The notes under the pieces are model-generated. The model was not told where the DNA came from, ran no database searches, and was given only the letters and a program-made list of their open reading frames with translations. A DNA stretch of 64,000 bases from Oscheius onirici. Lineage: Eukaryota; Nematoda; Chromadorea; Rhabditida; Rhabditidae. The position numbers were made by a program, and so were the translations under genes. How positions within the stretch are numbered: the first letter of the stretch is position 1; every line of letters starts with the position of its first letter. Of the stretch, positions 34,855 through 47,379 are shown piece after piece. Location of the stretch: assembly GCA_932521025.1 (NCBI GenBank), contig OW051470.1, forward strand, positions 10,340,501 to 10,404,500, in the 5' to 3' direction.

Positions 34855-36569
34855 CTACTGTTGGATTTGTCCATTCTTCGCTTTGTCCTTTTCCACTCGG
34901 TCCATCAGCACCTTTCCTGCCTTTGACAATACTGAGAAGAAGATGAATCCACCGAAGATTATGCTTCCTCCGATGGCAATCAGCTGCCAACTGGGTCGGT
35001 TCAGAAGGAAGCCCATGAGAGCAATTGCTTCCAAGACATAGACAAATCCGGCTACGACTTGACGATGAAGATGCGAGCCGAAGAAACTGCCAACTGGTCC
35101 AGTGATGGCAGAGACTGGAACTGAGATGGCGAAAGAGCACCAAGCTAGCTTGTCAATTCCGCCCATGATGACGGCACGGTAGTAGAAGCCAATCATGGCG
35201 TTGATTCCTGAATATTTTTGTGCAATAGACAAACTTTGATCTCTGCCGCGTTTACGACACATACCGGTTCCCCTATTTATCCCCCTGGAGATTAATTGGA
35301 GCCTTCCAAAACTTCCTCTTACCTTTGAGGATGACAGTTGTAGGTGTGGCAGTTTTTTCTGTGACACGGAAGAAGAGTGTGATGACGGAGAAGATACAGA
35401 TGTCGATTCCGGAACCGGCAAAGGCATCAAAGACTCCACCGACGAAGCCAGTCAAAACAAGGACAACTCCTTTCCAGAGATTGAAGTCGGGGATTTCCTT
35501 GTAGGTAGGGCGCTTCTGTAAGAGCAAGTTTGAGAAGGGGACAGGAAAAGAGAAAACGAGATATTTCTTCAACAAACCTTCTGTGCATTGAGGATTCCCA
35601 AAGCGGCAGCGAAGGCAGTCCAAATGGAGACGAAGAGCATCTTCTTTTGCATTCCAGTGAAGAGGGGATCTACAAAGTGGACGCCAATGATAAAGCCAGG
35701 AATACAGCCAATGGTTCCGAGAATAACTGCCCGGTACTCGAACTTGACTTTCATGAAGATGACACAAGCCAAGGCACTAGTCATTCCTGGAAACTTGGTC
35801 ATAGAATGAAGAAAATAGCTCTAACCGATGGATTGGATCATGATACTGAAATCACGAGCAATGTTTGGAGCAATGTGAAGGGCAAGAGTCATGACGGGGA
35901 AGGCCACAGCTCCAGATCCTTCAGAAGTGATTCCTCCAACGAATGAGCCAAGTACCATAGTCAGAGGCATTGGCCAGTATTCTGGATACCATTGGAAGAA
36001 GTCATGACGGATGGCAGTGGCCCACCAGAAGGTCTGAAGAAAAATGTCTTCCATAAAATGTTTTCAATTTTTTCGATCACTGCACTTGACCGCAAAGTTT
36101 TTCCGCGCCGATTTGTCGATGAACTGTTATCAATAGTTGAACCAGAACCAGTTCATCGACTGTGATCGGTCAGGGTTGTCATTTTATACTCAAAATTATG
36201 ACTTTGTGAGATGTGTTACAGAGTCTAGTTATCCAGCGAAGGGTGTCGAACCCCGGAGCCCCCTTTTTTAATTTGTAAAACTTACATGAATGATGATAAT
36301 CGGAAGAATCATCGCCACAAACTTGCGGTACTTGATGAAGAGGAGGTCAGAGATGGTCGGATTGGGAGGCAAGTTGGCCAGTTCTTCAGCCGCATCCTCT
36401 TCCAAATGCTGGCCTAAAATTTGTTTTCTTTTGAAGAGAAAGACTATTTACCTTCCAGAAAATATTTTCTGAACCATCTTTTTGCTTTTTGTCCGCAAGT
36501 TAGCGGCTCTTCGACAGTGTAGGCGGATTTCTCGCCTCGGGCCAGCTTGACAGGCTGGATTGTGTTCAT
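34855..36569 (-). CDS. TauE/SafE-family anion (sulfite/sulfonate) exporter-like membrane protein
   Basis: This is a multi-pass membrane protein of the TauE/SafE family. The cytoplasmic start MNTIQPVKLARGEKSAYTVE follows an acceptor by 2 nt. The two-fold repeat typical of the family is visible: GSFVGGITSEGSGAVAFPVM in the first half and TGFVGGVFDAFAGSGIDIC in the second. Helices such as GTIGCIPGFIIGVHFVDPLF and VPVSAITGPVGSFFGSHLH follow. It ends VEKDKAKNGQIQQ. The substrate is unknown; sulfur oxyanions are inferred from bacterial relatives. One intron (about 36061-36285) contains an inverted-repeat element at 36080-36180. Confidence 0.82.
36080..36182. repeat. Inverted-repeat element (MITE-like), copy 1
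   Basis: The core pairs GTCGATGAACTG (left) with CAGTTCATCGAC (right). Outer ends TTGACCGC and GATCGGTCAGG also pair. A related copy lies at 37548-37670 with the same core, flank and spacing, so this is a dispersed family. This copy sits in an intron of the anion-exporter gene. Confidence 0.65.
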
Positions 36570-37547
36570 TACTGAAAGCTACAAAATAAACAAATAGATG
36601 AACAACACACCTTTTGGAGCAGACGATTGGTTAGATGAGACGGGTAACAGTTCCGCTTTATATTGGACCCGGGCGAGAAACAAAGCGCGCTCCGCCCATC
36701 GGGACAGACATTTTTCTACTGTAGGGGCTGGAAATAGCCTTTTCTTCTGGCTGGCTGTCTCCAACAGTCATCCATCAGGCTTCTTTTGGTGAGAGACTGT
36801 TCAGATAGACTACAGGACTCATCGTGTATGCTGAGAGAGGAAATCTTGAAAGATTTCTTGGGTAGTTCATTTTTCACATGTTGTAGAAGGTGGTTTTCTT
36901 TCTAATGAAAAAAAAAGAAAAAAATTGTTTTCATGTTTCTTCATAAAATACAAGATTGAACATTTCTTAAATCTGCTTCTAACATAAGAGAACTTGGATT
37001 CTGGAAATCGAGGCTCAATAGGACAAGAAGGAAGGCTCATTTGTACAAGGTAAGAACTATGTTCAAGTCTTTTTCGAATTGAAAAAGCCATTTGTTACTT
37101 TTAGAAGTACAGGTAGCCTCTTAGTTCGTCTGTTCACAGGGTCTTGTCCTTACCGTACTTTGTCCTTACCTCTGGCACCATCAGTCTTTCTTCCCGATTT
37201 ATCATCTCTCAGTAGTGCCTGCTGTCTTTGTCTGTGCACAAACCATATTCAAGCTCATCATCAAAAAGAAGAACAAAAATGGATAACAGTAATCAATAGG
37301 TCTTACCTACTGTTGTCTACCGCCGTTTTAATGCAACTGTAATAGCCAAAAAGAATAAGAAGAAACGGCAAGCTGCAAAAGAGAATCGGCTACCGTGACA
37401 CGGTCCTTTGTCCCGAAGGCCATTACACTAGGCTGCGTCGCGTTTCAAAGTTGCCTTATATACTCGGGAAAATTTTTCCGGTTAATCGAAAGAGGGCTCT
37501 GCAAGTTCATCGGCCAACGTTTACTGTATATGGCCGTGGCTATTTTC

Positions 37548-37670
37548 ATCCCCAGTGTAACTTCACCTGACCGCGGCCTTTTTTTTTCGGCGCGCCCGTT
37601 GTCGATGAACTGTTGTCGATAGTCGAAGTTGAAGAACCGGTTCATCGACCGTGGTCGGACGGGGGACGGA
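37548..37670. repeat. Inverted-repeat element (MITE-like), copy 2
   Basis: Outer ends CCTGACCGCGG and CCGTGGTCGGACGG, and inner arms GTCGATGAACTG and CGGTTCATCGAC, form a foldback. The centre (TTGTCGATAGTCGAAGTTGA) matches copy 1 at 36080-36182 with a few changes. Confidence 0.65.
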
Positions 37671-37779
37671 AGTGACGGAACTGACCTCTGCTTCTCAGGC
37701 CGATTCATGTGAACTTTGATCAGTTTTTTGCAATTGATACCTGAGACTTATTTGTAACACTGTGGCTGGGATCTAGGTG

Positions 37780-38000
37780 GCTGGCCGTCCAACACTTCCA
37801 GGAGGAGGTCTAAGTTCTTTTGACAGTTTTGGTCTCTGCATCCAATAAACTACAAGGCTTTGGGCCCAAATTTCATTGTATTTTGATTGACAAAAAATGT
37901 AAACAAGGGTGTTTTTAAGCAACAAAAATCAAAATGGACATCATAATTGTGTTCAGGACCCTCCGAAACCCCAGAAACTTTTTTATGCTGTATCCGATTC
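37780..38000 (-). repeat. tRNA-derived SINE, copy C (truncated)
   Basis: It shares GCCGTCCAACA, TTTTGGTCTC, GGGCCCAAATTTCATTGTA, GCAACAAAAATCAAAATGGA and TTCAGGACCCTC with the other copies, then breaks off after CCAGAAAC before the tRNA-like part. Confidence 0.65.
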
Positions 38001-38611
38001 CTCTGGTCAAAAAGAGGTCTCACACAGAGTCAGCCTGAAGTGTGCCCATAAGCAGAAACTTTTCCTTACTATTGCTTTGATGGGATTCCTTGAATTCCAT
38101 GTCCATCAACCGTATATTAGATAAAGTTTACCCCGTAATCAACGCCAGAGCAAGCTCAATTGTGTGCGGGTCTAATCTGAGGGGCCAGAGAAACCGTATA
38201 TTATTCTGTCCAATTGAACGTTCAAAGTTTATCAAGTATGTGCGATGAAATTCCGGTCGGAAAGAAGATTGATGAGAAGACGGGCACCAAGAAGTTTACT
38301 GTCAAAAAGGAGTATTTATGGCTTTGAAGTCGATATTCTTCTGCGAGACTGGGAGCGAGTATAAATCAAAGAATAGAATAAGCTTTGTACGTTTTCTGAA
38401 GTGGTTTTCAGCTCCAATCCTCTTTCCACACTGCTCCTAACTGTTCAAACAAATGGTGACTGTATAATTAACATTGTTTGTTCCAGTTGAATTTTTGACT
38501 GGTTCACAATCACGGCAATATTTACGTTCTTTGCAAGACCGGAAATTTGTCTCTGAACGTTCAAAAATTTATTGTACCCGAAAATAGAACTGAGAAGGAG
38601 ATAACTTATTG

Positions 38612-39484
38612 TTAGGGAAGACTCATTGAATGCATTAAAATTTCTAAACGACGATCTTCTGAAGATGTTTGTGGACTGGATTGTACTGGATTTGGTAGGA
38701 TGGCCATTTGGCGGGTCATCCTTGCCAGAGCTTCACAGTAACTTGGCGGAGGAGTCAGAGAATTGTCGTGAGAAGAGTTCAATCCTTCTTCTATACTCTC
38801 TGTCTTCGGAGCAGTGACGGTAAAGAAATTGTAAGATGGAGGTGGTCGAGCTGCTTCTTTTCTCCTGTAAAGATGGACGATGGCTTTGAAGAGGAAGTAG
38901 TTCTGAAAATAAGTTTCTTTCTCTCCGAAATTACAACGGAAGTTCGCGCTCTTTTCTTCGATCGTTCAGTGATTACGGCGTTATTCTATGAACTTGTGAC
39001 AAAACGGAACCAGTAAAGGGACACTCACCTCATAAAACTGTAGTATAAAAGCGAACATTACCAGGACCAATCTGATACCACTGTTCTCCTTTCCCTCATC
39101 TGCTTCGTTGATAGCGTAGAAGAGAGCACACGTTGCCATGATAATCTAAAGTTTTTCTTGCCAATATTTCGAGATTCAATACCTTAAAAATGACATCTGG
39201 TAACATGACACATGGAGTAGCTAGATAGAGTCCCGTAATAGAGACTCCAATGAGTACCGAGCTGATACAAAAGAGAATGTCGACCAAGAGCTCATATTGT
39301 CTGAACATCATGTATGCAAAGAGGAGAGTATTTGTATAGGTGACTGTAGCCAAAAGACAGTAGGCTCTCTTTGTCTGCAAGTCCAGTTCCCTTTGGGGCT
39401 TATGAAGACGAGACTCACCCGCAAATGTTTCCGGTATTCCCTTATCCTTTCGCCTGTTCTGTAGAAAAGGAGATGGTAATTCAT
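38612..39484 (-). CDS. Four-TM protein with PPxY motifs, LAPTM-like
   Basis: The start MNYHLLFYRTGERIREYRKH lies 7 nt after a TTTCCAG acceptor. Four hydrophobic segments follow: YCLLATVTYTNTLLFAYM, LLVDILFCISSVLIGVSITG, VIFKIIMATCALFYAI and LVLVMFAFILQFYE. A cytoplasmic tail carries two PY motifs, PPPSYNFF and PPPSYCEA, which in LAPTM-type lysosomal proteins bind WW domains of Nedd4-family ubiquitin ligases. The protein ends ILMHSMSLP. Length and topology fit LAPTM4/5, but the similarity is mainly architectural. It is divergent from the SXP/RAL-2 gene; about 400 nt lie between the starts and contain a GA-rich run. Confidence 0.62.
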
Positions 39485-39843
39485 CACGTTGCTGGAAATA
39501 GAGGTGTTAGTAAATGGATCCCATGTGACAGAGTAGAGGTGGGTAAAAACTTGTTCGGCCCCGTTAAACTCCGTCTCTTGATGCCCCGAAATTGGACAGA
39601 GAGAGAGAGAGAGACGAGTGTAGAACCAATCACGGGTTTCGTTGATACGGGAGTGGACCAGAAAGATGTCCTTCTTCTTTGTTCTTCGGTGATAAATTAG
39701 AGTCTTTTTCACAACTGAACAGTCAAAAGTTTGTACAGAATAACTTCCAGCTGACGAAACAATGTGATGCGTCATAAAAACTGCTCTGACTCATACCTGC
39801 TCGTTCAGCACCAATCTCCTGAATAAATTGCGGAGGAAAGCAG

Positions 39844-39853
39844 CTATATAAGA
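39844..39853 (+). promoter_or_regulatory. TATA box of the SXP/RAL-2-like gene
   Basis: TATATAAG at 39846-39853 lies about 32 nt before the start codon at 39885, a normal TATA position if the leader is very short. Most other genes in the window show no TATA and instead have an acceptor before the ATG. Confidence 0.5.
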
Positions 39854-39884
39854 AGAGTGCCATGAACTGCCAAATAAGTTCACT

Positions 39885-40666
39885 ATGAGATCCTGTCTTC
39901 TTACAGTACTCCTTTTTGTCTACGTACATAGCCGAAAAGGTCAGAATCAGCCAGGTTTGTAATTGAATGACCTACATGTTCGTTTAGTTTTCCTTCAAAA
40001 TGTGTCCGATCAAGCTCGGCAATCCTACTATACAATTCTCAAAAACTCAACCGCTACCACTGCTGAGAAACAAACGAGTCTTTTGAACTGGGCTTCCTTT
40101 TACGGAGTTCAGAACTTTGATGTAAACACTGCCTTGACTAGCAATACCGTTGGAGGATACAGAGGTCAGTTTAGGTTTTGGGAAGAACGAAGAACAGGGA
40201 AAACAGATGAATCACAACTAAAGAAGGGAATGTAACTAAACAGAGACCATTGATTTTAGCTTTTGATTCAAGTGAGGAAAAAGGACGAGGTAATGGTCGC
40301 GGGGGAAGACGTTCTACTACACGATCACCTTTTGGAAATAACAATGGAGGAATCAATAATGGTTTCAATGGAGGAAACAGAGGGTTCGGAGGTGTTGGAA
40401 ACGGAGCTTTTCCTAGCTCTGGACAGAACTCTCAGTTTGGCCAAGGATCTTCACAATTCGGCTCTGGAAGAGGATCCTTTGGAAACAGCGGACAGTTTGG
40501 TTCTGATTTGTCTGGGCGGAACTCCCAGTCCGGATCTTCACAGTTCGGATCAGGACAAGGATTTGGGCAGGGTTCTTCTTTTGGTCAGTTCGGCAGCAAC
40601 CAAGCCTTTGGAAGCTCGTTTGGACAAAACTCGGGACTATTTGCTCCTTATGGAGAGAAGAAATAA
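39885..40666 (+). CDS. SXP/RAL-2 (DUF148) family secreted protein with Gly/Gln/Ser/Phe-rich tail
   Basis: The signal peptide MRSCLLTVLLFVYVHSRKG is followed by the DUF148 core FLQNVSDQARQSYYTIL, KNSTATTAEKQTSLLNWASF, YGVQNFDV, the A..Y..I..N..T..E pattern of this nematode-specific family. After the last intron comes a long low-complexity tail beginning RGNGRGGRRSTTRSPFGNN, with about fifteen FG dipeptides among G, S, Q and N (QFGQGSSQFGSGRG). It ends APYGEKK. Usual SXP/RAL-2 proteins are secreted, helical and without such a tail. Three exons; poly(A) signal at 40675-40680. Function is unknown; related proteins are secreted antigens in parasitic species. Confidence 0.78.
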
Positions 40667-41419
40667 AGATCGTGAATAAACTTATTCTGTGTTATTTTTT
40701 TTGCTCGCTTGCCTCGAAAGAAGCCGCCAGTTCTGTGAGTAAAACAAAACGGAAAACTGATAAGATGTAAGCTCGATCAAACTTTGGAGACGTCGGTTGC
40801 TTGGTTGAAAAAAACCCCCAAAAAATGGTTTGTCCATCTCCATCCGGAATCAAGACTGAGAATTTCGTGATCAACTATTTTTAGCTCATTTCCTTGAGAG
40901 ACTTGACTTTTTCGTTTCTAAGAGAGATCAAAAAAGCTGAAAAAGGTCTATAAATCGATTTTTCCTAACACAAGCCAAAAATGATGTGCTTTCCCTCGGT
41001 GAAGAAGCCCATGGCTCGCCTCTATTCTTTCGCAATATTTGCTCGTGCCTTATCCATTGTCCAGCCGGCATAGCTACCATTATTTCCTCTCAATTTCATA
41101 ACCTTTAGCTTCTCCATTGGCAAGATAGGGGGTTTTCCACGAAATTCTTGTTTGTCGTAGCCTGCTGTTTACGATCGCCCATTGTATTTCGCGCGTTTGA
41201 TTCAAGGTTCAATCCATTTACTCCCTAAAAAGGCTTAAAACAAGCGAAACTCTCTAAATAACAAAGTTTTTTCAAAGCTCCAAAAGATTGTCTTTGTTTA
41301 TTTTATTGATAAAAAGCGAAACTCTGTAATAAAACAAAAAGCAAAACTTTCAGATTCTAAAAGAATTTCAAAACTTCAATAAAGTTATTCAATAGTGCCA
41401 GCAACTTCGAAACAGGACG
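40667..41419. other. Intergenic region before the DDX60-like gene
   Basis: No gene was recognised. An acceptor AACTTTCAG ends at 41353, about 66 nt before the helicase start codon, and is a possible trans-splice site. Confidence 0.45.
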
Positions 41420-44400
41420 ATGTCTGGTAACTGGGACGAATCTGGTAGGTTTTCTTGTTCTCCTCCATCAATTTCTGCTTCCAGACTCTGGTTCCGAAGA
41501 GGTAGAAATCGTCGAGAAGCCCGTTATCATTCCCAGGAGTAGGACGGTTTCCGTGGCCAAAAGTCTGGAGAAGGTGCAGATTCTGGAGAGTAGCGTCCAC
41601 GGATCGCAGAATGGAGACGATTCGGATGAGACTTCGTCCGAGGGTAGCATAGAAGAGTCCGAAGGCTTCGAAGAGACTGGAGATGTTCTCAATTTGGATT
41701 TCGATTCGACTACCAACACCTCAAAGGTAAGTTCTCTTTTCTTTGGTTATTTGAGTTCGTGACTTCTGAGAAGAAACAACTGTATTTTCAGATCATCTCC
41801 CAGTTCCCTAGCTCCTATCGCAATATCATCTCCGAGTTTGCTGACGTCGAAATCTTTCTGATCAGTCTGGACAGTCTCATCGTGGAGCTGACGGCTCACA
41901 AGTATCACAACTGGCAGCTTGCTGGACAGTCTATTGTCCTCACGACACAGGTATCCTTTCCACTTTCCTCTTTTCAAGATCTCTTCTTTCAGATTGAGCG
42001 CTTCCTTCAACAGTTCGTGAATCTCGGAGGACGGTTCAAGCTTGTGGTCTTCACCGATTTCGCCTCGCTCTTCGCCAGAGACACCACAGTGGCCTTCGTC
42101 AGGGCAACGGCTCTTGCCTACATTACTGCCAGTCCACACGCCAAGGATCTAGTCTACTTCACGAGCCCTGCTGACCAGAACTGGGATCGTTTCCTCGCCG
42201 ACTTGACGCCTTCCTTCCTCATGATTTCGAGGGACAACTTCACCAAGGAAGTCTGCGCTCAGGAGGAGCTGAACATTACCCCACAGCTCGACACGATTGG
42301 TAGGTGTATTTTCCTGTATAGCAAAGCAAGTTTTCAGTTATCCACGCTCTGGCCTCGGCTATCCCAATCGTTCTTCTGTCGTCGATCACCGTCAATTTTT
42401 CCACTGTAGACGCCTACTACATTTCCCCAAAACTGTGTGTCAAGGAGAACTGGGACAGCTTTCTGGCTGCCTACTGGGAGTGTAGCGGTGAGCCGTTGAA
42501 GATGGCGAAAAATCCGACTTTGGACGCTGGACAGTTTTCCACGGCTGCCGACTTCTGGGTCTACATAATCAAGGAAGCTAAGACTGGGTTAGTTTCTCCC
42601 TCACAACTTAAAATTTTTTAATTTGTTAGAACTTGCTCGGAACACTTCGACACTCTTTCCTGTGCCGTGCTGCTCTCCGCTATGGTAACCAATCGTCGTG
42701 GTGCCGATCGGATCTATCTTTCCGAGAAGAAGGACGCAAAACGTGGCCTGGACGTCATTCGAGATAGAAGAACCCTCCTGAACACGGCTGTCAGTGTCCT
42801 AGAGAAGTCCAACTTTGGAGGGATCACTTTTTCGTTGGCCGACTTCTGGGATGGTCGTATGATCTTGACCATCTTCGACAACATCACGACCAACGAGCCT
42901 GTCCTGCCATACAGACTTCAGGAGGACTTTTTCAAACTTCATCAAGCTGCTGGACTTGGTCGTCCGTTGGCTGTGGATACTGCTGAGCGCCTTTTCGAGC
43001 CAGTTCCAGAAGCTCTCGACCCGTTGCTCAGTCTCCCTCTGCTGTATAAATCGCAGTCGGTTCTGATTGACCAGTTCGTGCCGGATGCAAAGAAAATCAA
43101 GTCGGACAATCCGCTTCCTCAGGTTCCACATTATGCCAATATCTTTTCGGAGCACCTGGGCTGGAAGTTGAAGACCATCGAAGAGGATTTTGCGAAGAAG
43201 CAGGAGGAGAAATTGGAAGATGCTTGGCAGGTCAAGCGCTACCATAAGAGCAGACAGTTTCTGAGCAGATGGTATGAGAACTTTGCCAATTCGCTGGAAG
43301 GTCGTGGCTCGAATCTGCTGGTGGACTTTTCGAGAGCTCCGAAAGGCTACGCAACGAAAGAGGAGGAAGAAGATGACGGGAAGAAGAAGACCAAAGGTGG
43401 ATGGGCTGGTCAGAAGCCTGCAAAACCGGGAGCTGGTGGTGGAAAGAAGGGCAAAGAACCGGTCAAGTCGAAAAAGGACCAGATCTTGGAGGCTAACAAG
43501 AAGGCCAAGGACCAGAAGGTAGGCCTACTTTTTTTATATGCATACAATTTTTAAATTTTCCAGATCATTGAGAGTGAGACAAAAAAGATCACCTTTGCTA
43601 CACAGCAGGGCAAGGCCGCGGTTACCTACTTGGGAAATCTCTACAATTCGCTGGAGCTGCCGGAAACTAAGGCACTTTGTGTCTACGAGATCACGATGAG
43701 AGAAGCCCGCGAATTCCTGTTGAATCTGACGGGAAAAGAGAACCAGACGCGCAGAAGAGTCGAGTGTGTGGACCTCGTGGGACGGATCAAAGAGTGCTTC
43801 GTCAAACATTGGAACCATCTGACTGACAGGCAAAAGGAGCAGATTGTGGATCTGTGGATGATGCTCGGATTCGAGCCTCCTCACGGTTTCAAAGGCTCCT
43901 CGGAAGCCAAGTCGAAAAAGCTGGACCTGGGAATGAATATGCTCTACTACCAGCTGGAGTATGGAGGAGAGCTCATCGACATTCTCTCGGACCCGCAGAA
44001 GGACGACCGTGTCACTGGTTTCAATCCGGACGCCTGGCAGAGACAGATGCTCGATTCTGTGGATAGAGGTAGAGTTTTCCCTTTTTTGTTAGTTACCCAA
44101 AATTCTAGGAAACTCGGCCATTATTGTTGCTCCGACATCGGCTGGTAAAACGTTCGTCTCGTACTACTGTATCGAGAAGATTCTGCGAGCCAGTGATGTC
44201 GATGTCGTGGTCTATGTATCTCCATCGAAAGCTCTGATGAATCAGGCTTGCGGATCTATCTACGCTCGATTCAAGAACAAGCTGATGGCTAGAGGAAAAT
44301 CTCTTTTTGGAACGCTCACTCCGGAGTTTAGTCAGAGTGCTCTCACTTGTCAGGTAAGAACTATTTATATTACTCTGTCTATTTTTCTGCCTCTACCTCA

Positions 44401-47202
44401 AATAATCAACTTTTAGGTCTTGGTAACTGTTCCCGAGTCTCTAGAAGTCTTGCTCCTATCCACCAATCCCGTCGTTCAAGAGTTTGTCTCTCATATCAAG
44501 TACGTCGTCTTTGATGAGGTTCACTCCATCGGTGCCTCTGAAAATGCACATATCTGGGAGCACCTTCTTCTCCTGATCAACTGTCCCTTCCTGGCTCTCT
44601 CGGCTACAATTGGAAATGGCGAGAAGCTCCACAGCTGGCTCAACTCGGCCGAAGCTTACAAGTCGGACAAAAAGAGACGAGTCGACATGATCATCTATGC
44701 CGAGCGATACTCTGAGTTGGAACTGTCCATTGTGAACATCAACAAGACGGAAGCGGAGTCGGAAGAGAAAATGGAGGAGAACAAGCTGCTGCAGCCATTG
44801 ATGCCTTTCGGTGTCTACATGCCCGAGAAGCTGAGGATGTTCGGAATACCGGATGATCAGCAACTGACCGCTAGGCAAATCCTGACGCTGTACAATACTC
44901 TGGCTTCCGTGGACAAAAATGCCAAGTGAGTTTTAATTTGAAATTTGATAGCAAGCAGAGACAGAGAAATAAGACGGACAACAACCAAATCTACCGAGAG
45001 TTTTTCTAATTTTGGTTTTACAGAGAAGACTTCGAGCCGTGCAAGTACTTTGGCTACAAGCAGTCCGAGTTCGTCTGGCTTTCGCGTGCCTCTCTGCGCG
45101 ACTATGAGCGAAAATTGAGAGATCGTTTCTTGGAATGGCTGAAGACGGACGAGCAGAAGATGAACCAGGTTCTCACGACTTTGGGAGGAGGCAGCGTCAA
45201 GGAGCAGCTCGATTTTCGTGCCATTCCTTTCAACAAGGAAAAGATGGCCCAGGCTACGATTGTCCCGCTTTTGGACGAGCTGAGAGACGAAGCCATGCTG
45301 CCAGCCATCTGCTTCAACGATGATCGCCACGTCTGCGAGAGTCTCGCCATTAAACTGGTGGAAGAGCTGGAGACGAGAGAGCAGGCCTTCTTGGACAGCG
45401 CCGAATACAAGAACAAGTACGAGATCAAGGACGAGGAGAAGATCATGAAGGCGGCCAAGAAGAAGAGAGATGCGGCTGAGAAGAAGAAGAAGGGAGACAA
45501 ACCGGAAGACGAGCCGCCAGAGGAAGTGGACGATAGTGACCCATTGGCAGCTCAAAGGGCCAAGCTGAAGCAGGCTTTGGAGAGGTTCAAGTTCCGTGGA
45601 CGGTAAGTCTAATTTATTCTGACTATTAATAAAGTCTTGCAGTGGTAACGGTGATCCGGATCTCTACGACAAGATGGTCGAGCGAATGGCCCGACAGGCC
45701 AAATATCGTGAGCATACGCGTCTCCTTTTGCGTCTCTTTAAACGCGGCATTGGCTTCCATCACCCCGGCTTGAATATGGTCGAAAAAGGAGCTGTCGAGG
45801 TTCTCTTCCGTGCTGGACACTTGGCCATTCTGTTCTCTACATCGACACTCGCTCTTGGAGTCAACATGCCCTGTAAGACAGTTCTCTTCGGAGTCGACAA
45901 TCCACTCTTCACGCCTCTGCTGTATCGTCAGGTAAGTAATAAGAGACAGAGAGACAATGAAAAAGACACAAAAACTCATGATTATATTCCTTTTCCAGAT
46001 GAGTGGTCGTGCCGGTCGTCGTGGTTTCGATCATTCCGGAAACGTCGTCTTCATGAGTATTCCCACGAGCAAGATCCGTCGTCTCTTGACCGCCTCTCTG
46101 TCGAATCTTCAAGGAAATCCTCCCTTCACAACCTCGTTCCTTCTGCGTCTGCTCCGTTTCGTCCATCAGAAGGATGTCGTCGGTCAGGAGACGAGAAAAG
46201 CCATCTCAACGATACAGCAAAGAACTCAAGTGGCCCTATCCCTTCTGCGCCATTCTTTCTCTCTGTACACTCGTAACGAAGCCGAAAGTGGTGTTCTGTC
46301 TAGCCAGTTGAAGATGTACTTTGTCTATTCGGTCCAGCTGCTTCGTCATCTGCAGCTCCTCGATTCTAATGTGAGTCTTTCACTAAAGTTCCGACTAATT
46401 TTTCTCTTTTCAGTGTGCTGGCTCCGGCTTAGCCGAGCTCACTTCCCACATGCAGGAGAACGAGCCGGGAAATTTAGCCTTTGTTCATCTTCTTCATCAG
46501 GGCTGCTTCCACAAGATGATCAAGAAGAATGTGGAGAATCGTCAGGCTGCCAAGATGGAAATGCTTGCTATTCTTGCCAATCTGTTCACCCGCTACCGTA
46601 TGCCGCCCTGGTTCAATCCCGATGACAAGACAACCTATCCGACTGATGCTGAAGGCGCCAAGAATCTTCAAATCCACCTGACTGGCCTGCCGGAGCTGTT
46701 CCAATCGGAGCTGGACAAGTTTAACGAGCTCTCTATTGATCTCTACTACAAGTTCATGGCTGCTGCCAGTGGAAAGAAGCAGCTCCTGGCTCCCAGCTTC
46801 TCCACTTCTGGTGTTGATTACATCTCGGATCGTGCTCTCTTCCAGCGTGATGACCTCGTTTCTCCGGTCTTTGACGGCTTCTCTCACGATTCCAAGTTCC
46901 TTCCCGTGGTTTCTTTCGATCATCATGACCATCGTGGCAGGAAGATCTACTACAATGCCTACGCTGTGGATTTTTTCACTCACGAGTCTAGGAAGCTGTT
47001 GGCTACGGCGAATCAGTTGGCAGTGAACAAGATGTGGTTCATGATTGCCGACTTCAAGGAGATGCTGAAGCAGCTGTCGGAAGGAATGGATCAGGTCGCT
47101 CGGCCACACGATCCAGTCTGCGAGGTCTTGAGGGAGCTCTACATGGACTACGACAAAAAGTTCCGATCTGCCTTCGGAATGAGCACTAGGACCAAAGAAT
47201 GA
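41420..47202 (+). CDS. DDX60-family DExH-box RNA helicase
   Basis: This is a large Ski2-like superfamily-2 helicase; vertebrate DDX60 supports RIG-I-type antiviral sensing and RNA decay. An acidic Ser-rich N-terminus ([20 protein letters not shown]) is followed by a long accessory region. The helicase core has the Q-like [17 protein letters not shown], motif [20 protein letters not shown], motif II DEVH, motif III LSATIGN, a charged insertion ([20 protein letters not shown]), [25 protein letters not shown] and motif [11 protein letters not shown]. The C-terminal part ends FGMSTRTKE. Short introns interrupt the gene. The poly(A) signal AATAAA is at 47317-47322. The order of motifs and the length (well over 1500 residues) fit DDX60 rather than SKIV2L. 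Confidence 0.9.
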
Positions 47203-47379
47203 GCTCTCGTGAAGAAATTCTATCTGTGTCTACTGGTACTGTGATGGTTTCAACTTCCTGGTGTCTTCTGTGGTTCTTGGCTAGTCTTTCGCTGTCCTGT
47301 TTTATGAATCTATTCAAATAAAGAGATTCTCCTGAAGAGTATTAGACAGTTTTTTAAAGCGTGTCTCCGGCTTCGAAAA

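Larger units (their letters stand above)
36570..38611. other. Repeat-bearing intergenic region
   Basis: No supported gene lies between the anion exporter and the LAPTM-like gene. Besides the two repeats listed there is a 29-codon open frame at 38238-38327 (MCDEIPVGKKIDEKTGTKKF...), too short to call. Confidence 0.4.

Noticed and set aside
38238-38327. 29-codon frame (MCDEIPVGKKIDEKTGTKKF...)
   Set aside because: The start vaguely recalls RING-box (RBX) N-termini but no RING cysteines follow and no splice partner was found; too short to support.
45102-45555. Long minus-strand frames inside the helicase gene
   Set aside because: They are mirror frames of the Lys/Glu-rich insertion of the DDX60-like protein.
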